A stretch of 11,616 nucleotides of DNA, taken from NCBI GenBank assembly GCA_964655005.1, contig CAZZKE010000081.1, positions 1 through 11,616 of the forward strand. The letters are read 5' to 3'. The stretch comes from CAZZKE01 sp964655005. Its GTDB lineage: Bacteria; Pseudomonadota; Alphaproteobacteria; Rhodospirillales; JABHCV01. Within the stretch, counting starts at the first letter, position 1; each line of letters starts with the position of its first letter. The position numbers and the translations under genes are program-made. This document shows, piece by piece, positions 7,874-11,616 of the stretch. Under the pieces are notes generated by a model that had not been told where the DNA came from, did no database searches, and saw only the letters and a program-made list of their open reading frames with translations.

Positions 7874-9010
7874 TCAGTCCAATGTACGCCTGAATCGCAG
7901 CAGGGCCATGCCTCCGAAAATCAACACAAACAGGACAAGCACTTTCATTTCGCTGTCGATGGCGGAATACCCGACGCCTTTCAGCATGACGGCGCGGATA
8001 ATCCGGATAAAATGGGTTAACGGAAATATCTCGCCAAGCACCTGCGCCCAGCCCGGCATACCGCGATAGGGGAACATGAAACCGGACAGCAGCAGCGACG
8101 GCAGGAAAAAGAAAAATGTCAACTGCATGGCCTGCATCTGCGTACGCGCTATTGTCGAGATCGTATAGCCGAGCAGCAGCAGCGCCAGGACAAAAATGAA
8201 GATGCCGGCAAGCAAAAGCATCAACGAGCCGACGAAGGGCACGAAGAACAATAGTCTGGCCGAGATCAACACCACGGCCACCTGAACCGCCGCCACCACC
8301 AGATATGGCGACACCTTGCCGAGCATTATTTCGAATGGACTGACCGGCATCGCCAGCAAGTTTTCCATGGTGCCGCGCTCTGATTCCCGGGTCAGCGCCA
8401 TCGACGTCATCATCACCATGGTCAATTGCAGAATAACGCCAAGCAAACCGGGAACTATGTTGTACTGGGTAATGCCTTCCGGATTATACCGGCGATGGAC
8501 GACGACTTCGAGCGCCTTGCCTTTCTGGCGCTGGTCCCGGGCTTCCGCCGACTGTTCACGCAGCAATGCCTTCGACGCGACGGTGCCGAGCGTCGAGATT
8601 GCGCCGGAAGCCACGGCCGGGTCCGTGGCATCGACTTCGATCAGAATTTGCGGATGGTCGCCCCGGTCGACGCGGCGCGCGAAATCCGACGGAATCGTCA
8701 CAATGAACGCTACCGTGCCGTTTTCAATCAGCTTTTCGGCCTCTGCGGCGCTGGCCACCGGATAATCGAAGCGGTAATAGCCGGTCATTTCCAAGGCCGA
8801 AATCATCGCCCGGGTATAATGATCCTGACTGGTCGCGACCACCACGGCGGGCAGCCCTTTGGGGTCGTTGTTGATGGCGAAACCGAAAAGCACCAGTTGC
8901 AGCAGCGGCACGCCCAGCATCATCGCGAAGGTGATCCGGTCGCGGCGCATCTGAATCGCCTCCTTGGCGATGATCGCGAAGAGCCTGCGGAAGGAAAAAA
9001 AACCGCTCAT
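7874..9010 (-). CDS. ABC-2 type export permease, YbhS/YbhR-like
   Basis: This is the membrane subunit of an ABC exporter. The 378-residue product has one membrane segment at about 28-46, then a large periplasmic domain at about 47-183. Five more segments follow at about 185-205, 235-255, 262-285, 297-315 and 356-372. RESERGTMENLLAMPVSPFE at 208-227 is the conserved cytoplasmic element of ABC2_membrane_3 permeases, which probably contacts the ATPase. The substrate cannot be read from the sequence; related systems export drugs or cations. The start overlaps the ATPase stop in an ATGA. Only one permease gene is present, whereas the E. coli operon has two (ybhS, ybhR), so this protein probably works as a homodimer. 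Confidence 0.93.
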   Translation of the reverse strand: MSGFFSFRRLFAIIAKEAIQMRRDRITFAMMLGVPLLQLVLFGFAINNDPKGLPAVVVATSQDHYTRAMISALEMTGYYRFDYPVASAAEAEKLIENGTVAFIVTIPSDFARRVDRGDHPQILIEVDATDPAVASGAISTLGTVASKALLREQSAEARDQRQKGKALEVVVHRRYNPEGITQYNIVPGLLGVILQLTMVMMTSMALTRESERGTMENLLAMPVSPFEIMLGKVSPYLVVAAVQVAVVLISARLLFFVPFVGSLMLLLAGIFIFVLALLLLGYTISTIARTQMQAMQLTFFFFLPSLLLSGFMFPYRGMPGWAQVLGEIFPLTHFIRIIRAVMLKGVGYSAIDSEMKVLVLFVLIFGGMALLRFRRTLD

Positions 9011-9927
9011 GCCATGTTATCCGTCGAATCGCCCATGAACTGGATAAATACATCTTCAAGGCTGGTTTGGCCCCGGTGCGGGATGACGCCGGTTGTCCGC
9101 GCCACCCGTTCGACGGCGGCCTGAAGCGCCGCGCGATCCCGACCGACCACGTGCAGCGACATGCCGAACGGCGCGACCTGATCGACACCGGCCATGCCGG
9201 TAAGCGCGCCGGCCGCCTCGGTAATATTTTCGCCTTCCATAATGTATGTAGTCAGCCCCGCCTGTTTGATGACATCGGCGACCGCCCCGCCGGCCAGCAA
9301 TTTGCCGAAAGATATGTAGTGGATGCGATGGCAGCGTTCCGCCTCGTCCATGTAGTGGGTCGAGACCAGAACCGTCAGGCCATCGCTGGCCAGGAGATTG
9401 ATTTCGTCCCAGAATTCGCGCCGCGCCTTCGGATCGACCCCCGCCGTGGGTTCGTCCAGAAGCAACAGTTTGGGTTTGTGCATGATGCACGCGGCCAGCG
9501 CCAAGCGCTGTTTCCAGCCCCCCGAAAGTGTCCCCGCAAGCTGATTGCGGCGACTGGTCAGGCCCAGATCATCCAGTGTCCTGCGGACATGCTCCCTGAC
9601 CGGCGACAACCCGTACAGGCGCGCCACGAAGGTCAGATTTTCCGCTATCGACAGGTCTTCATAGAAGGAAAACCGCTGTGTCATATAGCCGACCTCGCGC
9701 TTGATCTTCCGGCCTTCGCTGCGAATGTCGTATCCAAGCACCCGCCCTTCCCCCTGATCGGGCCTGAGCAATCCGCACATAAGCCTGATTGTCGTCGTCT
9801 TGCCCGATCCATTCGGCCCCAGAAATCCCGAAATTTCGCCCCGCGCCACGCTCATCGAAACGTCGTTGACCACGGCTTTGTCGCCATATTTTTTGACCAG
9901 GTTATGGACCTCGATCACGTTCATCAT
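9007..9927 (-). CDS. ABC exporter ATPase, single nucleotide-binding domain
   Basis: This is the ATP-hydrolysing subunit that drives the permease encoded next. All motifs are intact: Walker A GPNGSGKTT at 37-45, Q-loop glutamine at 84, signature LSGGWKQ at 134-140, Walker B LLLLDEP at 154-160, D-loop GVDP at 163-166 and switch histidine H191. After about 225 comes a short DrrA-type extension ending in SLEDVFIQFMG. At 306 residues it corresponds to one half of E. coli YbhF, which has two such domains fused. It overlaps the adaptor stop and the permease start, each in an ATGA. GGAG lies four bases before the first ATG and seven before the second (9922-9924), so translation may begin at either; the protein differs by one methionine. 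Confidence 0.95.
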   Translation of the reverse strand: MMNVIEVHNLVKKYGDKAVVNDVSMSVARGEISGFLGPNGSGKTTTIRLMCGLLRPDQGEGRVLGYDIRSEGRKIKREVGYMTQRFSFYEDLSIAENLTFVARLYGLSPVREHVRRTLDDLGLTSRRNQLAGTLSGGWKQRLALAACIMHKPKLLLLDEPTAGVDPKARREFWDEINLLASDGLTVLVSTHYMDEAERCHRIHYISFGKLLAGGAVADVIKQAGLTTYIMEGENITEAAGALTGMAGVDQVAPFGMSLHVVGRDRAALQAAVERVARTTGVIPHRGQTSLEDVFIQFMGDSTDNMA

Positions 9928-10877
9928 TGATCTCCATGCAGCGCCACATCGACGATCTGACCGGGATTCAGGGGCCGCGCCGGACTGTCCGGCCTGGCCT
10001 CGACCAGATAGACAAGCTTCTGCCGGTTCGTCAGCGAATATATAACCGGGGGGGTGAATTCGGGGTTCGGCGCGACATAGGTGACGGTCGCCGTCAGGCC
10101 ATCGCCACAGCCGTCGCAGCGGACATCCAGCCGGGTCCCCGGCGAGATCCCGCGCAATGCCGGCTCCGGCAGGAAAAGTCTTAGCTTCACAGCCCCATCG
10201 GGCAACATGGAAAGGACCGGCGCCTGCGGGCCGGCGACTTCTCCGGGGTTACGGATGATATCGTAAATCCGGCCCGGATCCGGCGCCGACAGCGTCCGGT
10301 TTTCCAATCGCCATTCGGCACCTTCCAATGCCGCCTGCATTTGTTTGACCGCCGCCTCGGCGGCCTTGATCTCGTCGGGACGACCGGGAAGCCTGGCCAC
10401 CGCCAGGCCGGCTTTCAGTTCCTCGACGGCGGCGTCGGCCCGCTCAACGGCGGTGGCGGCGGTATCGAAACTGGCTTGCGGCGCTATTTGACGCTCCAGC
10501 AGGTCCCTCTTGCGGGCCAGTACGCGCTTGGCCTCGGCGGCCTGCGCCTTCGCCGCAACCAATTCCGCCGCGACCATGGCGATTTCCTTGGAACGCTTGC
10601 CCCGGCGCAAATTGGCCAACCGGCTGACCGCCTGGGCCAACGCCGCGCGGGCCTCCGTCACCGCAATTTCGGCATCCCGCCGTTGCATCGTCGCCAGCGT
10701 CTGGTCGGCCTCGACATAATCGCCGCGCCTGACATCGACGGACCGCACCCTGGCGGTCTCGATCGGGGCGATCAGCACATATTCGCCTTCGACGTATCCG
10801 ACCGCCAGCGGCGGCGGCGGATCGCAGGCGCTGAACAGGGAGGCAAGCAGCGGAAGCGCACAAACAAATTCAATCAT
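9924..10877 (-). CDS. HlyD/YbhG-type periplasmic adaptor, probable lipoprotein
   Basis: This protein bridges the inner-membrane exporter to an outer-membrane channel (none is encoded here). Counting from the chosen start, a signal sequence ends in LFSAC with the cysteine at 18. It is followed by a proline-rich linker, a lipoyl half-domain at about 26-63, an alpha-helical hairpin at about 67-190, the second lipoyl half at about 198-226 and a beta-barrel part. VAPNPEFTPPVIY near 268-280 is typical of YbhG-like adaptors. CDGC at 254-257 is a CxxC pair. The ATG at 10877 is preferred because AAGGA lies eight bases upstream; the ATG at 10886 leaves no room for it and would add three residues. The start overlaps the regulator's stop by eight bases. 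Confidence 0.88.
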   Translation of the reverse strand: MIEFVCALPLLASLFSACDPPPPLAVGYVEGEYVLIAPIETARVRSVDVRRGDYVEADQTLATMQRRDAEIAVTEARAALAQAVSRLANLRRGKRSKEIAMVAAELVAAKAQAAEAKRVLARKRDLLERQIAPQASFDTAATAVERADAAVEELKAGLAVARLPGRPDEIKAAEAAVKQMQAALEGAEWRLENRTLSAPDPGRIYDIIRNPGEVAGPQAPVLSMLPDGAVKLRLFLPEPALRGISPGTRLDVRCDGCGDGLTATVTYVAPNPEFTPPVIYSLTNRQKLVYLVEARPDSPARPLNPGQIVDVALHGDQ

Positions 10878-11550
10878 TTCGTTCATCCTTTGCGGCGGCG
10901 ACTAGTGTTCTCAAATTGCCGGTTATCGTGGCGATAATTTGTTCCGCCTGTTTCGGCCCGATCGCTTTCCAGCCCATCCGTTTGCAGACAATCGGCCGCG
11001 CCAGGCGAAAATACAGCACCTGACCCAGGATGGCGAACACCGCCAGGCGGGTCGCCGGGTCATCTGGGTCGCGGTGCGTCGCCTGCCCCCACAAGCGGCA
11101 CAGGGCACGGTGAAAGGGATACATCATTTCGCGGTACATAAGATCGATTGCGGCGCTCGGATGGGTCATTTCCCGCATCACGAAAGCCGCGATATCGCGC
11201 GCCTCGGGCCGCACCGCGAAAAAACGGATCATGGCGACAAGCGCAGCCTCGATCGCAACCACGGCGCTTTCGTCATCGTCGCCGGGGTCCGAAGATAGTA
11301 CGTCCGGGGCGATAACCTCTTTGATATTAGTGATAATCGCCTCCGCGCAGGCCAGGCGAAGGCCTTCCTTGCCGCCAAAATGATAGGCGATCGAAGCGAT
11401 ATTGGCGTCGGCGCCGGCCGCTATATCGCGTGTCGACGTCGCCCCGAAACCCCGTTCGCCGAACAGCCGAAGCGCCGAATCAATCAACGCGGCGCGAGTC
11501 CTTTCGGCGGAGGCTCTCCTTTTTCTTTCGCTCATATTCACCGGCACCAT
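10870..11550 (-). CDS. TetR-family repressor, CecR-like
   Basis: This is probably the local repressor of the exporter operon. The 226-residue product has an amino-terminal TetR helix-turn-helix at about 22-65, including STRDIAAGADANIASIAYHF (39-58). A larger ligand-binding part follows, with FVMREMTHPSAAIDLMYREM at about 122-141, matching the carboxy-terminal domain of CecR/YbiH proteins. In E. coli, CecR controls ybhGFSR, and here it is the first gene of an equivalent set. The inducer is unknown. The start is uncertain: the first ATG lacks a clear ribosome binding site, while the ATG at 11535 has GGTGA close upstream and would remove five residues. A palindrome in its promoter suggests autorepression of the whole operon. 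Confidence 0.9.
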   Translation of the reverse strand: MVPVNMSERKRRASAERTRAALIDSALRLFGERGFGATSTRDIAAGADANIASIAYHFGGKEGLRLACAEAIITNIKEVIAPDVLSSDPGDDDESAVVAIEAALVAMIRFFAVRPEARDIAAFVMREMTHPSAAIDLMYREMMYPFHRALCRLWGQATHRDPDDPATRLAVFAILGQVLYFRLARPIVCKRMGWKAIGPKQAEQIIATITGNLRTLVAAAKDERND

Positions 11551-11576
11551 ATGGCAGACAAGATAGTCCTTGCCTA

Positions 11577-11605
11577 TATTTAATCAATCGATTGATTTAT
11601 TTCAA
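11577..11605 (-). promoter_or_regulatory. probable promoter of the regulator-exporter operon
   Basis: On the minus strand, TTGAAA (11600-11605, 5/6 to the -35 consensus) and TAAATA (11577-11582, a weak -10 box) are 17 nt apart. The surrounding DNA is much richer in AT than the genes. Nothing else of promoter quality is seen before the regulator gene. The window ends 11 nt upstream, so a divergent gene sharing this region cannot be excluded. Confidence 0.45.
11582..11597. promoter_or_regulatory. palindromic operator, likely bound by the TetR-family repressor
   Basis: AATCAATCGATTGATT is a perfect 16-bp palindrome with no spacer. It fills the interval between the proposed -35 and -10 boxes, so a bound protein would block RNA polymerase. 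Its length and symmetry fit a TetR-type dimer, and the gene directly downstream encodes one. Binding by this particular repressor is inferred. Confidence 0.65.
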
Positions 11606-11616
11606 CCGCAAATATG

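Noticed and set aside
9067..9930. A 287-codon plus-strand open frame opposite the ABC ATPase, and similar frames opposite rodA, mrdA, mreC and the adaptor.
   Set aside because: All lie within clear minus-strand genes with intact motifs, and none shows a ribosome binding site or domain of its own.

Overview
The window is about 11.6 kb of high-GC DNA that reads as an ordinary chromosomal region of an alphaproteobacterium. The support for this is the mreB-mreC-mreD-mrdA-rodA order, the codon bias and the family signatures. A Rhodospirillales-like relative is a guess from gene order. Every gene I can support is on the minus strand, so transcription runs from high to low coordinates. I see no insertion sequence, phage gene or CRISPR array.

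In transcription order (right to left), positions 11616-7874 hold a four-gene operon. It encodes a TetR/CecR-like repressor, a periplasmic adaptor of the HlyD/YbhG type, an ABC ATPase and an ABC-2 permease. All four are joined by overlapping stop and start codons. A perfect 16-bp palindrome between the -35 and -10 boxes of the first gene is a good candidate autorepression operator. The set resembles a reduced version of the E. coli cecR-ybhGFSR drug-export operon, with one ATPase domain and one permease.

Positions 7873-5905 hold leuA (2-isopropylmalate synthase) with its own promoter, a leader of about 300 nt and a hairpin terminator. The leader contains an unlisted 43-codon reading frame with a good ribosome binding site. 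Seven of its residues 28-40 are leucine and two are isoleucine. It is almost certainly a leucine-sensing leader peptide, and it is the most interesting item in the window. No U-tract follows the leader hairpins, so the switch may act on the leuA ribosome binding site or through Rho rather than by a classical intrinsic attenuator.

Positions 5891-188 hold the rod-shape (elongasome) cluster mreB, mreC, mreD, mrdA (PBP2) and rodA. It has a promoter just upstream of mreB. MreB filaments, MreC/MreD, the transpeptidase PBP2 and the glycosyltransferase RodA together form the lateral cell-wall synthesis machine, so co-transcription makes sense. mreC starts with TTG after an unusually long 164-nt gap.

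Positions 148-2 hold a complete tRNA-Lys (anticodon CTT, CCA encoded) with its own probable promoter just downstream of rodA.
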